Positions 22,232 through 32,354 of a stretch of 64,000 bases of DNA are shown in pieces; the stretch's first letter is position 1, and the number at the start of each line of letters is the position of its first letter. A program made the translations under genes and the position numbers. Where the stretch lies: positions 47,575,196 to 47,639,195 of the forward strand of contig OY978525.1 of assembly GCA_963854835.1 (NCBI GenBank), written 5' to 3'. The stretch comes from Megamerina dolium. Its lineage: Eukaryota; Arthropoda; Insecta; Diptera; Megamerinidae. The notes beneath the pieces were generated by a model. It was not told the DNA's origin. It did not search any database and was given only the letters and a program-made list of their open reading frames with translations.

Positions 22232-24713
22232 CCGAACCGAACCGAACCGAAGTTACCGAACAACAATATAAAGAATTTTTCTCAACTCTTGGTAGCAAAT
22301 TCTTGGTTGCTGGCGATTTCAACGCCAAACACACTCACTGGGGCTCCCGCTTAATAACTCCAAAAGGCAGAAGACTATGTTCAATCATCACTAACCATGG
22401 CTACGATGTTATTTCAAATGGTCAACCGACATATTGGCCGACGGACAAGAGGAAAATACCCGATCTCATAGACTTTGGAGTCGCCAAAGGTTTGCAGATG
22501 GAAAATATCTCCACAGAGTGTAATTATGATCTATCATCTGACCACTCACCCACGGTAATATCTATAAAATCACCAAGCCCCCAAGGCAATTGCGTTAGAA
22601 AGAAAATAGACTGGTTAAAATTCAAGAAATATATAAATTCCCATCTTCCTCTGAGTACTGTATTAAGAAATGGACACGATGTAGACTCAGCACTCGAAAA
22701 ATTCAACCAGCTGCTCTCATTAGCTCTCAGCTCAGCCACCTGCACAAAGGGATGCAAGCAATCAAAATATAGCCAATACACACCAGCAGACATTGAATTG
22801 CTAGTAAGACAGAAAAGAAGACTCCGAAGACAATGGCAAGAATTCAGATCACCGAATCTGAAAACACAGCTACAGCACTGCACTCGAAAGTTAAAGCAAG
22901 CCTTGAAAAATAAAAACAACAAAGAGTTAGAAGAGCACATAGCGAAATTAACACCTGGTGAAGCGTCAGACTACTCTTTGTGGAAATCAGCAAAAAAATC
23001 AAATCGGCCAATTCTCACTGATTCCCCCATCCGTTTGAGTGACGGTAATTGGACTAGAAGCAACTGTGAGAAGGGTTTGGCTTTTGCAAACCACCTAAAA
23101 AGTGTGTTTACACCCAATCCACCTTCTTCACAGTCCTCATTACCAAAATTAACTTCTCAACCTTGCTCAATAACGCTCAAAATTAAAAAAAAGGACATAT
23201 TCAAAGCAATTTATAAAGATTTAAACCCAAAAAAATCACCTGGTCCAGATAAAATTACCGGTAAAATGATAAAAGAGCTACCTCCGGCTTCAGTAATTCA
23301 TCTGATGCACATTTTCAATGCTATCCTTCGTATTAAACACTATCCCAAATGCTGGAAAACTTCAAAAATTATTATGATAGCAAAACCAGGAAAAGACCCT
23401 ACAAAAGTTGCATCGTACAGACCTATCAGCCTCCTGCCTCTACTTTCTAAAGTATTCGAAAAGCTACTTGTCATGAATATAACTCCATTTATTAATCTCA
23501 ACCAACTGATTCCTCAACATCAGTTTGGATTTAGAAAACAGCACGGCACAATAGAACAAGTCCACCGCATTGTAACTCTGATAAGGAACACTTTTGAAGA
23601 AAAAAAGTATTGCTCAGCTGTCTTTCTTGATATCACTCAAGCTTTCGATAAAGTATGGCACGATGGCCTTATTTACAAACTCAAACTATTACTGCCTGCA
23701 AATGTCTCCTCATTGCTTAGTAGCTACCTCACGAAAAGACAATTTCTCGTACATCACAAGGATTACACAACAAATCCATTGGATATTCACGCTGGCGTTC
23801 CTCAAGGAAGCGTTTTGGGTCCCTTACTGTATCTCTTATACACTTCAGATATGCCCAACAATAACTATACATTCATATCGACCTTTGCTGATGATACGGC
23901 AATATTGTGCTCTCGCTCTAACCCCATAGAAGCTACTAAACTCCTGCAGACTCATGTCGATTCTCTCGAAATCTGGCTAGCAAAATGGCGTATAAAAGTC
24001 AATGAATCAAAGAGCGTACATGTAACCTTCACGCTAAGGCTAGATACATGTCCCCCACTTAAAATTAATGGCCAATCAGTTCCACAATGTTCCTCAACAA
24101 AGTACTTGGGTATTCACCTCGACAGAAGGCTGACATGGAAAAATCACATAGAGGCAAAGAAAACTCAGATCAAGCTTAAAATGAATCAGTTATGGTGGCT
24201 GTTACACAAAAGATCAAAGTTGAATCTTGAATACAAAGTGCTATTATATAAAGCAATCCTGAAACCAATCTGGACTTATGGTATTCAGTTTTGGGGCACC
24301 GCATCTCCCTCTAATATCGAAAAATTGCAGCGAATACAATCCAAGTGTCTGCGAATTATTGTAAACGCGCCTTGGTATATGAGGAACGTTAACATCCATC
24401 GAGATTTAAATGTATCCACAATTTCTGAGGAAGTTGCAATGTACTGCAGAAGTTACATTCAAAAATTACACAATCATCCGAATCCCCTTGCTAGGCAATT
24501 GTTGCTGAGCAAGGGGCATCGTCGATTAAAAAGAAAAGACACACTGAATATGCTGTAAAATTGCTACATCTCGCGACTCACCAAATTGTGATGGAACGTA
24601 GGGGATATCACATAGTTTTATTTAGTTTGTAAGATTTGAATACTTATTGTTAGTTTCTCGTATTTAAGAAAGATTCAATAAAAAAAAATAAGCTAACAAA
24701 AAAAAAAAAAAAA
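22232..24713 (+). mobile_element. Jockey-like LINE, copy 2 (5'-truncated)
   Basis: It is flanked by ACGTAGTATA (22222-22231 and 24714-24723), with AATAAA and a poly(A) tail at the right end. At its left end is (CCGAA)4-like sequence (22232-22252) not present at the matching place in copy 1, followed by the shared TTACCGAACA. It is truncated within the endonuclease domain. The intact remaining ORF and clean TSD indicate a fairly recent insertion into the LTR of gypsy copy B. Confidence 0.9.
22303..24558 (+). CDS. LINE ORF2 product, endonuclease C-part plus reverse transcriptase (751 aa)
   Basis: A non-LTR ORF2 protein would nick target DNA and reverse-transcribe the LINE RNA at the nick. The frame opens inside the APE-type endonuclease: VAGDFNAKHTHWGS near residue 2 and SDHSPTVISI near residue 83 carry the last catalytic Asn and Asp-His. 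The RT follows: PGPDKITGKMIKEL (about 315), ISLLPLLSKVFEKLL, FRKQHGTIEQVHRI, FLDITQAFDKVWHDG (first Asp), GVPQGSVLGPLLYLLY and FADDTAIL (about residue 528). No RNase H is seen, which with the FADD box fits the Jockey clade. The first ~100 endonuclease residues are missing, so this M is not the natural start and the copy is not autonomous. Confidence 0.88.
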   Translation: MVAGDFNAKHTHWGSRLITPKGRRLCSIITNHGYDVISNGQPTYWPTDKRKIPDLIDFGVAKGLQMENISTECNYDLSSDHSPTVISIKSPSPQGNCVRKKIDWLKFKKYINSHLPLSTVLRNGHDVDSALEKFNQLLSLALSSATCTKGCKQSKYSQYTPADIELLVRQKRRLRRQWQEFRSPNLKTQLQHCTRKLKQALKNKNNKELEEHIAKLTPGEASDYSLWKSAKKSNRPILTDSPIRLSDGNWTRSNCEKGLAFANHLKSVFTPNPPSSQSSLPKLTSQPCSITLKIKKKDIFKAIYKDLNPKKSPGPDKITGKMIKELPPASVIHLMHIFNAILRIKHYPKCWKTSKIIMIAKPGKDPTKVASYRPISLLPLLSKVFEKLLVMNITPFINLNQLIPQHQFGFRKQHGTIEQVHRIVTLIRNTFEEKKYCSAVFLDITQAFDKVWHDGLIYKLKLLLPANVSSLLSSYLTKRQFLVHHKDYTTNPLDIHAGVPQGSVLGPLLYLLYTSDMPNNNYTFISTFADDTAILCSRSNPIEATKLLQTHVDSLEIWLAKWRIKVNESKSVHVTFTLRLDTCPPLKINGQSVPQCSSTKYLGIHLDRRLTWKNHIEAKKTQIKLKMNQLWWLLHKRSKLNLEYKVLLYKAILKPIWTYGIQFWGTASPSNIEKLQRIQSKCLRIIVNAPWYMRNVNIHRDLNVSTISEEVAMYCRSYIQKLHNHPNPLARQLLLSKGHRRLKRKDTLNML

Positions 24714-24725
24714 ACGTAGTATATA

Positions 24726-25181
24726 CATTCTGTCAAATAAGTACCCGGAAATCGGAAATTCTCATTTTTAATTTTCCCTCTGAGAATATTTCAAAAAAAA
24801 ATTTGTTCCCAGGTTGGCACAGCTGTCAGCCACTATTCTGTGAATTTTTATTGCTATGTGTCATTTAGTTTGGTTACGGCGTCATTAGGAACAAGTTAAC
24901 CTTTTGTGTGCGTTGCGATTTTTACTATGGATAAAAATGAAATTTTGTGTGAAATGTGTGAAATTTTGTGTTTCAAACGAAATTTCTTGTGCCAAAACGC
25001 CAACGCACACAAAAGGTTGACTTGTTCCTAATGATGCCGTAACCAAACTAAATGATACATAGCAATAAAAATTCACAGAATAGTGACTGACAGTTGTGCC
25101 AACCTGGTAAAAAATATTTTTGAAATATTCTCAGAGGGAAAATTAAAAATGAGAATTTCCGGGTACTTATTTGACAGAATG
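24726..25181. mobile_element. 456-bp foldback MITE (mariner-like, long TIRs)
   Basis: The element starts CATTCTGTCAAATAAGTACC and ends with its reverse complement, and is flanked by TA at 24724-24725 and 25182-25183. The two halves pair over roughly 200 bp with a few mismatches, meeting around 24940-24960. TA targets and long TIRs fit a Tc1/mariner-type non-autonomous element. The loop-proximal left arm keeps an ATG with MDKNEILCEMCEIL, perhaps the start of the parent transposase. It sits in the LTR of gypsy copy B, just after the LINE TSD. Confidence 0.85.
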
Positions 25182-25228
25182 TACACACATGGGGAGTGAG
25201 TGTTGTGGAAAAATAGTATACAACATTT

Positions 25229-25246
25229 TGGCGCAGCCGGTAGGAT
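25229..25246 (+). promoter_or_regulatory. Primer-binding site, tRNA-Ser type
   Basis: TGGCGCAGCCGGTAGGAT lies 3 bp after the LTR end. It is the reverse complement of a fly tRNA-Ser 3' end including CCA, with one mismatch at position 10. tRNA-Ser priming is known in several insect gypsy/errantivirus elements. Confidence 0.8.
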
Positions 25247-25343
25247 ACTGCGAAATACTCGTATCTTGTATATACAAGGTGTTTTACGTACAACGTTTAA
25301 CGTAGTATAAAATCTAATTATAGTATGTGTTTACCAAAAGTCA

Positions 25344-25722
25344 AATGGACACTAAAACCTATGAAGCAATCTCAAAAAAACTAGACGTTGCAAGCACTGA
25401 GTCAATCGACTTCGTGTGGAGCTTGATTAAGCAACACAGCACATACGAGCAATTCCTGCTCATAAATCAAAGGTACAGCACGGAAAGATACCAAATCCAA
25501 TAAAGGAAGTAGACGACACATTATACGAGTTAGACGATCAATTGAAAAGTCAGGCTGAAGAAACCTCAAGACAAAAAAACGATTTAGAGGCAGCAGAGAT
25601 ACAAATTAGGGCTCTGCGAACAAAGATCGCAAAATAGGTATCCAACGCGGAACAGCTAGAAGTAGAGATTACTAAGACCCTTCATAAGGAATTCGAAGAT
25701 TTACTAAAAGAAAAAGGAATAA
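25344..25722 (+). pseudogene. Gypsy copy B gag start
   Basis: From the ATG at 25344 the frame reads MDTKTYEAISKKLDVASTES and continues as a helical, charged segment, matching the start of gag in Gypsy-2A (minus strand near 14880-14600). A stop near 25635 interrupts it. The similarity ends near 25722 at a position that overlaps the point where copy 3 begins (about 39184). Confidence 0.65.
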
Positions 25723-25759
25723 TCACTCGCAAAACATGGATTTTCGTATAGAGGCAGCT

Positions 25760-26108
25760 GAATAGGAAGAAATGAATGTTTTCAACGGGAGAAGAGGAAA
25801 CCACGGGGGACGCCACTTCGGAATTCAGCACGTGAAGATGAGGATTGATTGCAGAGAGGCATCGGCCATAAGAGGCTAGACACTCTCTATATGCATCTTT
25901 CATTTGAATAGCCTCAACATCTCCAGCTTCATTCTCTGTTATAAGAGAGTGATATGCCGCTTTGCAATCACTTTATACGAATTGGAATTATTTTTTCCTG
26001 TGCTTCCAAGATAAATATATTATAAGCTTCTGGGTTGATGGCATGAAAATAGCTATCAAATCCAATAACCTCTTCCGCGGTAGACCTGAAAAAATTGAAA
26101 ACTGACAT
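25760..26108 (-). pseudogene. Unidentified coding remnant, possible host exon
   Basis: On the minus strand a coherent frame runs from ATG 26108 through STAEEVIGFDSYFHAINPEA and YNIFILEAQEKIIPIRI to a stop at 25968-25970. One base out of frame it continues CKAAYHSLITENEAGDVEAI, QMKDAYRECLASYGRCLSAI and NPHLHVLNSEV to about 25760. Just upstream of STAEEV is GTTTTCAATTTTTTCAG, a good splice-acceptor-like sequence. I do not recognise the protein. It may be a frameshifted host-gene exon or an unknown TE protein. Confidence 0.3.
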
Positions 26109-26217
26109 CTTAGTGGTAATTTGTAGAATCACAAAAGAAAAGTAGAAGAGAAAGAGATGAAGACAAATCTGAAGTAAGCTCTCACAAATTATAAAGATGA
26201 GTTGTCAAAATGTCAAA

Positions 26218-26323
<106 letters not shown>

Positions 26324-27452
26324 GTTTTAAGCCTATATAAACTTTTAAATGATGCTATTATTTCTTTTTATCGAAATTGAAATATCATAATATTTTTTAT
26401 TAATTTTAAGATGATTTCATGCAAAAATTGCTAAGTAAAATCATGTACATCTTTCTTCAATAAAACTCAACATTGCCGAATTTTGATAAAAGAAATGTAT
26501 AATTTTACTTTTTTACAAACCACGAAATTAAATAAATGAAATAAATGATTTCTTTCCTTTTAGTCTCTTTTTAAATTAAAGTTTTACAACAGGCTTCGTC
26601 GAATCCACGAACCTTACCTTTAATGTTTATAAAATAACGTTTCACTTTAAAGGTTAATAAGATGACTAGGGAAATGCACTAATTGTTGTTGCTCAACTGT
26701 TTTATGTAATTACAGGCAAATGGTACGACATTCTATATAACAGGTATATGCGTATATGGTTTTATTCCTACATATAAAGTAAGCAAAATGAGAAGGAGTA
26801 TACCCAGCAATTGTTTTTGTATAGCCATCCAATAGATTTCCTTTTTATAGATACATTACTTATATTTGGAATGACAAATTTTATTGAGCATACTAAAAAC
26901 CTTTCTACTAAGAATGTAGATATTTTAATGGGAGTGAGCAATGCAATTTTTCTATCGAGAGAATTGCTGAATCGAAAGAAATAAGCTGAATTTACATATG
27001 TACATGCGACGTCCTATTCAATGACGTTTGAAATGAAAAGCAATAACCAATTCTTTTATTTAAAAAATGGGAATAAATTTAGCGGGATATATACGTATAA
27101 ATTTGCATATATACACAAGTATATATGATATAAGAATATTTATTATAGAGTATTTTGTGGGTGCAAATAAGAAAAAGAATACGTAGAAACATATGCATGC
27201 ATATACCTTGGTGACAATATTCTTGCTTACCAAACGTTGGAACAAATCCGACTCGAATTCTATCTCCCAACTGGGAGATAGTGGACCCATTCCAACATTG
27301 CAGCGCTGCAAGCGTGATGCGACGGGGTATGAGGAAGTTGATAAGTTTAACGTTTCACGTTTTTTAATATTTATTATTATGGCCATTTTTCTTTTATTTT
27401 AATTAAAGAAAGCAGTTATTTAATTTTAACAATATTCACTTATTAGTAATTT
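26324..27452. other. Unassigned AT-rich DNA
   Basis: No gene recognised. At 27263-27284 there is a perfect inverted repeat, CTATCTCCCA/TGGGAGATAG, with a 2-base centre. Around 27233-27345 both strands have short open frames of mixed composition (for example SQLGDSGPIPTLQRCKRDAT on the plus strand), which could be an exon remnant, but splice signals are unconvincing. Confidence 0.35.
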
Positions 27453-27662
27453 ACCCTTGTGACATCACTTTAACTTAGTTTTTGTCACAGAGCTCTTATA
27501 AGAAGCAGGCAGCAAATTATTACTGCCGGAAAAATTTCCAATTCTTGACGGCAGGTGGGTACCGTTCGAAAGAAAAATTTTGTTATGCTTCAGTCGGGGA
27601 TTGAACCCACGATATACAGATCAGAAGGCCGACGCACTAACCATTGAGCTACCGCACCCACT
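27453..27662 (-). mobile_element. tRNA-derived SINE, copy 3 (3'-truncated)
   Basis: The minus-strand head carries A box TAGCTCAATGG (27641-27651) and B box GGTTCAATCCC (27597-27607), followed by the shared body up to GTGATGTCACAAGGGT. The remaining third with the GGAACCGG segment and tail is absent. It is more diverged than copies 1, 2 and 4. Confidence 0.8.
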
Positions 27663-27683
27663 TTTTTGAACTCCATGCACTCC

Positions 27684-28005
27684 ATGCTCCAATATCACAG
27701 AAGTAAGTGCCACTTCGATGGGTATTTAGCAAAATTCATGCTTCTAAAATATTGCAAACATAGCAATATTGATGTGCTTAAGCATTTTTCAAGATGGCTG
27801 GAGCTGGAGGAATTTACAAATGTAGAAGATAAGAAATTGAATTAGAATAAAAGGAAATTAGGTACCAAAAATACTTTTTTGTGAAATACCGATTATCGCG
27901 AAGCCGCCGTCGGGCCTATAAGGGATATTTTTTGCGGCTATCAAGACAAATTTTATCCGAAAATACTGATGGTTGCGAAACTATATTTGAAAACATACAG
28001 GTAAT
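27684..28005 (+). other. Short unidentified coding-like frames
   Basis: A 53-residue frame (27684-27845) reads FDGYLAKFMLLKYCKHSNID, then VLKHFSRWLELEEFTNVEDK. A second frame from about 27862 reads YFFVKYRLSRSRRRAYKGYF, then LRLSRQILSENTDGCETIFE, and meets a donor-like ACATACAG/GTAATT at 28001-28002. The composition looks protein-like and unlike the AT-rich surroundings, but I recognise no family. They could be exons, or frameshifted parts of one gene or TE. Confidence 0.25.
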
Positions 28006-28936
28006 TCTATCGAAAGCCATCCATATTGAAAAAATTTCATGAAATATTCATTTAAAAAAAGGATTAAAATTAAAATTTTATAAGCATTTTCTAAAAATAT
28101 GTTTTATATACCATTGAAAAGGTAATTGTATGCCTTGAATATAGTTCTAAATTTCTTATAGGTCAATAGTGATTATTTTCGAAAAAAAAAATGGTTTTTT
28201 AAAATTATATTTTCCAAATATTTTATTTTGAACTTTTAAAATATTCAAAATGGGTTATAAATGCAATATATCTCTGAAAAAATATTAAACAGGCTCATAT
28301 TGTAAGAAAAAATTGCGAGTTGAGTAATTTCGATCGCAAAATTGAACTTTGACATTGCGCCATGGCTCAAGGCCAAAAAACTTTGGCGTTAGCGACAAAC
28401 AATTTTTGGTTTTCACAAAAACATGTTATTTACGAAAAACATTTTTGTTCTTAAAGTGGACTATTCTGCACTTATTCCGAGAATTTAACCATTAATTCAC
28501 TTTATAAATTCAGAAAAGTTTTATTTAAATATGCAGTAGCATTAGGAATTTTATTTTTATATTTATGTACAATATAATGTTAAGAGTTTAAATTTAATAA
28601 GGTGCGCACTGTTTGTAATCGTTAATGAAATAAAAGCAATAACAAATAAAAGGGAAAGAGGGCGAAAAAAAGGACATCGGGATCACCGCTCCCGTACTGT
28701 CTGTGGTAAGACCACAGACAGTACAGTACAGCAGGAGAAGCACATTGTACACTCCACGGTATAGAGGGAGATAGTATATCACGATAGAACAAATTATTTT
28801 TTTTGTCTGTATTTATTGTTGTTGCAAAATTTGATGAATTTTTAATATGTGCAGGCAAAAGATTTGCACTGTTACTTTCACTTGTGCTGTGTGTATCAAC
28901 TGTTTTATTTGATAATGCACTTATCGGGGGGGGTTT
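28006..28936. other. Unassigned DNA with a strong hairpin
   Basis: No gene recognised. A perfect 14-bp inverted repeat with a 3-base loop (28694-28707 and 28711-28724, GTACTGTCTGTGGT/ACCACAGACAGTAC) stands out. A G run at 28926-28934 borders the broken BEL-2 LTR. Confidence 0.4.
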
Positions 28937-29061
28937 GAGATGAATTCATAGTTACTCTATAGCAATAATAGTATAATATAATTCACAATAATATAATATA
29001 ATAAGATACTTATAATAATAGAACTTCAATTATAACTTATATATAGGTATATGGCCAAACA
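28937..29061 (-). repeat. BEL-2 3' LTR, truncated
   Basis: From 29061 (TGTTTGGCCATATACC on the minus strand) about 120 bp match the 5' LTR (37953 downwards) almost exactly. At 28937 the match stops and a G/C run follows, so the rest of the LTR is lost by deletion or rearrangement. Confidence 0.85.
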
Positions 29062-29103
29062 TCCCAGCCCCGTTGATATATTCATATATTAAAACAGCTG
29101 CCC

Positions 29104-30395
29104 TTATGGTAAAGGTGCCAATTTATGTATCGCACGTTTAATAGTTCCATTTTGCGTTTGAATATTGGCCACACGAACCATGCCATCTTTTCCAACAATG
29201 ACATCTACTATTCTGCCAGGCAACCATTTCTGTGGAGGCAGGTTGTCTTCGTGAACAATAACCATTGAACCAACCTCTACGTTTTGTTGGGGCTTGAGCC
29301 ATTTGGCCCTGGCTTGCAGCCCGAGGAGGTAATCTCTGCGGAACACAGACCAAAATCGCTCTTTTACATAGCAGATACGTTGCCATCGTTTTGAATACGT
29401 CAGAACTTCGTGCTCTATAGTAGGTTCGGGTATGGCCTTTAAAGAGCACCCGATTAATAAATGCACTGGCGCGAGCGCCTCTCCGTCGCTGGGATCTTCG
29501 GACATTGGAGCGATCGGCCTTGAATTTAAAATGGCCTTTATTTCGACCAAGACGGTTGACAATTCCTCGAACCTTAGGTAGCGTGCGCGACGGTGCGATA
29601 AAAAAGATTCTTCATGGATTTGAAGGCCGCTTCCCACAGGCCTCCGAAATGAGGGGCGCGCGGCGGGATGAATTCGAAAGTAACGCCTCTCTCTGCTACG
29701 AAATTGAGTATTTTGTTCTGACTCTGCTCTCCGAAAAACACGTCGTTCAGCTCTTTCAGCTTTGCATTGGCTCCCACGAAATTTGTAGCGTTGTCGCACA
29801 TAACCTTCTCTGGAAGACTTCTCCTTCCGATGAACCTTTTAAAACAAGAAATGAAAGCGTTAGTGGACAAATCAGAAACAGCTTCGATGTGAACAGCCTT
29901 TGAGGAAAAACAAACGAATATAGCTACATATGTCTTATAAGGAGGTCTACCACGAATTCTATATGACGTGTATATCGGACCACAAAAATCTACTCCGGTT
30001 ATCAAAAATGGTCGCACTGATAAAAGTTGGTCTCTAGGTAAATTCCCCATAATTTGTGTCATTAATCTAGGCTTGTACCTAAAACAATGTATGCAATTGC
30101 GAACTACATTACGAGCCACTTCTCTTGAATTTATTGACCATATTTTCAGCCGCATTAGACCAATTAGAGCTCGTGGTCCTGCATGACAATTTGACAAATG
30201 CAAATGGGTGGCATACAGAGTTACGAATCGGGACTTAGCCATCAATAAAGGATGCTTAGTATCATAAGGTAGTGGGGCATTCAGTAATCTGCCACCAACA
30301 CGCACTAAAGTAAATTTTCTGCCATTTTCTTCATATTCGTGCAGAAACGGATTTAATTGTTGGAGTTGTTTGCTTAATAACAATGAGCTTTTCAT
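29104..30395 (-). pseudogene. BEL-2 integrase and C-terminal domain
   Basis: 30395-29574 (273 aa) contains a zinc-binding region (HLHLSNCHAGPRALIGLMRL ... CIHCFRYKPR), the integrase core with Asp in GVDFCGPIY, Asp in VMCDNATNFVGA and Glu in FGGLWEAAFKSMKN. All three catalytic residues are present. An overlapping frame, 29799-29104 (231 aa), continues with LSTVLVEIKAILNSRPIAPM, HLLIGCSLKAIPEP and the DUF5641-type tail (NLPPQKWLPGRI, HKLAPLP). One frameshift near 29580-29800 joins the two. The protein would integrate the cDNA. Confidence 0.85.
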
Positions 30396-30464
30396 ACATT
30401 TTATTTGTTCAGCGTATTCCTATTGCTGAATTATTTCGACGACTTTGAAAAATGATAGCTCAAG

Positions 30465-31354
30465 TTATTTTGCTGTAATTGGTTGTTCTGTATGCCCATT
30501 TTTGATCGGCTTTATAAATCGATAAACATATGCAAGTGTTCGCAATATTTTCATGTACGTCGACGAATTTTTAATTATTTCGTAGATTATGTTACGTTCT
30601 TTTTCAACAACTAGTACGATCGCCTTAGACTTGCGCATTTCTGCCGATGACAATGTTTCTGCGAGCTCAAAAAAAATGTAGGACCATCAAACCATATAGA
30701 CTGGCATAGCTCATCGACATTGCAACTTCGCGATACAATATCCGCAGGGTTCTAAGCAGTTGGTACGTGCCTCCATGTAGCTTTATTCGCCACTTCTTGA
30801 ATATCCGATACCCTATTCCCAACAAAAGTTGATAATGTGGATGGGTGCTTTTTAAGCCAGTATAACACAATTTCTGAATCGCTCCAAAAAATTACCTTTT
30901 CTGCGTATGGCAATAAAATTGGCTTTATAATTTTCCACACTTTTGCTAACAAGTGAGCGTCACAAAGCTCAAGTCTTGGAAGAGTTTTAGTTTTAAGTGG
31001 AGCAACTTTCGACTTGGCTGTAACCAGTATGGACTTGTAATTACTACCACATTTGCTACGTATATATATACAACAACCATATGCACGCATAGATGCATCA
31101 GCGACACCGTGAATTTGAACTGTTGATAACGAAGAAATATTCACGTATCGAGGAACATGTATCTCTGGGAAGTTTTTTTTAAAGATCTCCCAGCTTGTAT
31201 CCACCGACATTGGAACTGATTCATCCCAGTCTAACTTTAGCAACCACAATTCTTGCAGCAATATTTTTGCTTTTGTAATAACTGGGCATAGAAGCCCCAA
31301 TGGGTCAAACAACTGGGAAGACACCGACAAAATATTGCGCTTAATAGCCTTCAA
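30465..31354 (-). pseudogene. BEL-2 Pao/peptidase A17 and RNase H-like region
   Basis: 31354-30752 has VSSQLFDPLGLLCPVITKAK, ILLQELWLLKLDWDESVP, ADASMRAYGCCIYIRS, KTLPRLELCDAHLLAKVW and IFWSDSEIVLYWLKKHPS, the hallmark order of the Pao A17/RNase H-like region, with the ADAS and SDSE acidic residues seen. It ends in NKATWRHVPTA, then a stop near 30752, and continues in other frames (30870-30667, 30653-30465) towards integrase. Confidence 0.82.
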
Positions 31355-31453
31355 AGTATCAAAATTTGCAACGAGATTAAAATTAAGCTTATCACTTTTC
31401 GGATGCCAAACTATACCTAGAGTTTTAGTGGTTTCGGTGTAGTTAAATGTGAT

Positions 31454-32354
31454 TTATTTTTCAACATTGTCGCTATTATTGAGAACCTGGTGGTTAGAAT
31501 ACCATTTCGCCAACTTAAAGCCAGCTGAATCGAGAATTTTTGTTATATGATATTGAATGCTTTCAAGCTCCTCCAATGTTTCAGCACCTGACAATAAATC
31601 GTCCACATAGAAGTCCTCTTGTATAACCCTTGAAATCACACGCATTTCTCTATTAATATTGAAAAGTTCATTTAAGCACCGAATAGCCAAGAACGGTGCT
31701 GATGCAGTGCCATATGTTATTGTGTTTAGTTTGTATATTTGTATAGGCATGTTTGGATGTTTCCGCCACAAAATAAGTTGAAATTGTCGGTCTGCTTCAT
31801 GGACTTGTACTTGTCTATACATTTTTGTAATATCTGCCGTAATGGCAAATTTACGACAACGAAATTTCAATAAATTTGTATAGAGCTCTGGTTGAATAGT
31901 TGGGCCGACCATTAGAGTATCATTCAATGAGATATTGGATGATGTTTTACATGAGGCATCAAACACAACTCTTAACTTGGTTGTCAAACTCTCAGGCCTT
32001 ATGACAACTTGGTGTGGTATGAAATAATGTGGCCCTGTCGGAATTATGTTTTCCGTTTTAGACATGTGGCCTAACGATCATAAAATTATTATACATTTCT
32101 TTGACATCAGGTGTCCTCATAAGCCTATGCTCAAGTGACAAAAATCGCCGTTTTGCCGTTTCATATGAGGCTCCGAGTGCTGACGAATTCATTTTAAATG
32201 GCAACCGAACTTCAAAACGACCAGTTGGTAATCGCTTGGTACTCTTCATAAAATGTTTTTCGTAACTCATTTGTTCTTTCGTAAACTTTTTGGATGTGCT
32301 TGGTACTTCTTCTATTTCCCAAAACTTATGCACAATAGCATCTAAAGAGGCCAA
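31454..32354 (-). pseudogene. BEL-2 reverse transcriptase
   Basis: 32354-32058 carries the region before the RT (FWEIEEVPSTSKKFTKEQ; TGRFEVRLPF). 32065-31454 carries the RT proper: HHQVV-like entry, LRVVFDASCKTSSNISLNDT, FAITADITKMYRQVQV (first catalytic Asp), TYGTASAPFLAIRCLNEL, and FYVDDLLSGAETLEEL with the YVDD box. The motifs are intact but split from their neighbours by frameshifts near 32060 and 31454. Confidence 0.85.

Larger units (their letters stand above)
21921..25722 (+). mobile_element. Gypsy copy B: split 5' LTR, tRNA-Ser PBS and gag start
   Basis: The LTR starts TGTTGCGAGTC at 21921 and ends TATACAACA at 25225, so its ends TGTTG/CAACA are inverted. Removing the LINE (22232-24713) and the foldback MITE (24726-25181) leaves an LTR of about 355 bp. 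A PBS and the start of gag follow, and the copy ends near 25722. The left end breaks the minus-strand gypsy fragment D, so copy B inserted into D. The gag matches Gypsy-2 copy A. Confidence 0.65.

Noticed and set aside
22524..22940. 138-aa minus-strand frame with several Cys
   Set aside because: Shadow of the LINE ORF2 in the opposite strand; it recurs as a shadow at 17789-18022.
24885..25293. Two short minus-strand frames
   Set aside because: They lie in the arms of the foldback MITE and cross its end, so are artefacts of the inverted repeat.
29505..29903. 132-aa plus-strand frame
   Set aside because: Antisense of the BEL-2 integrase, whose motifs are clear on the minus strand.
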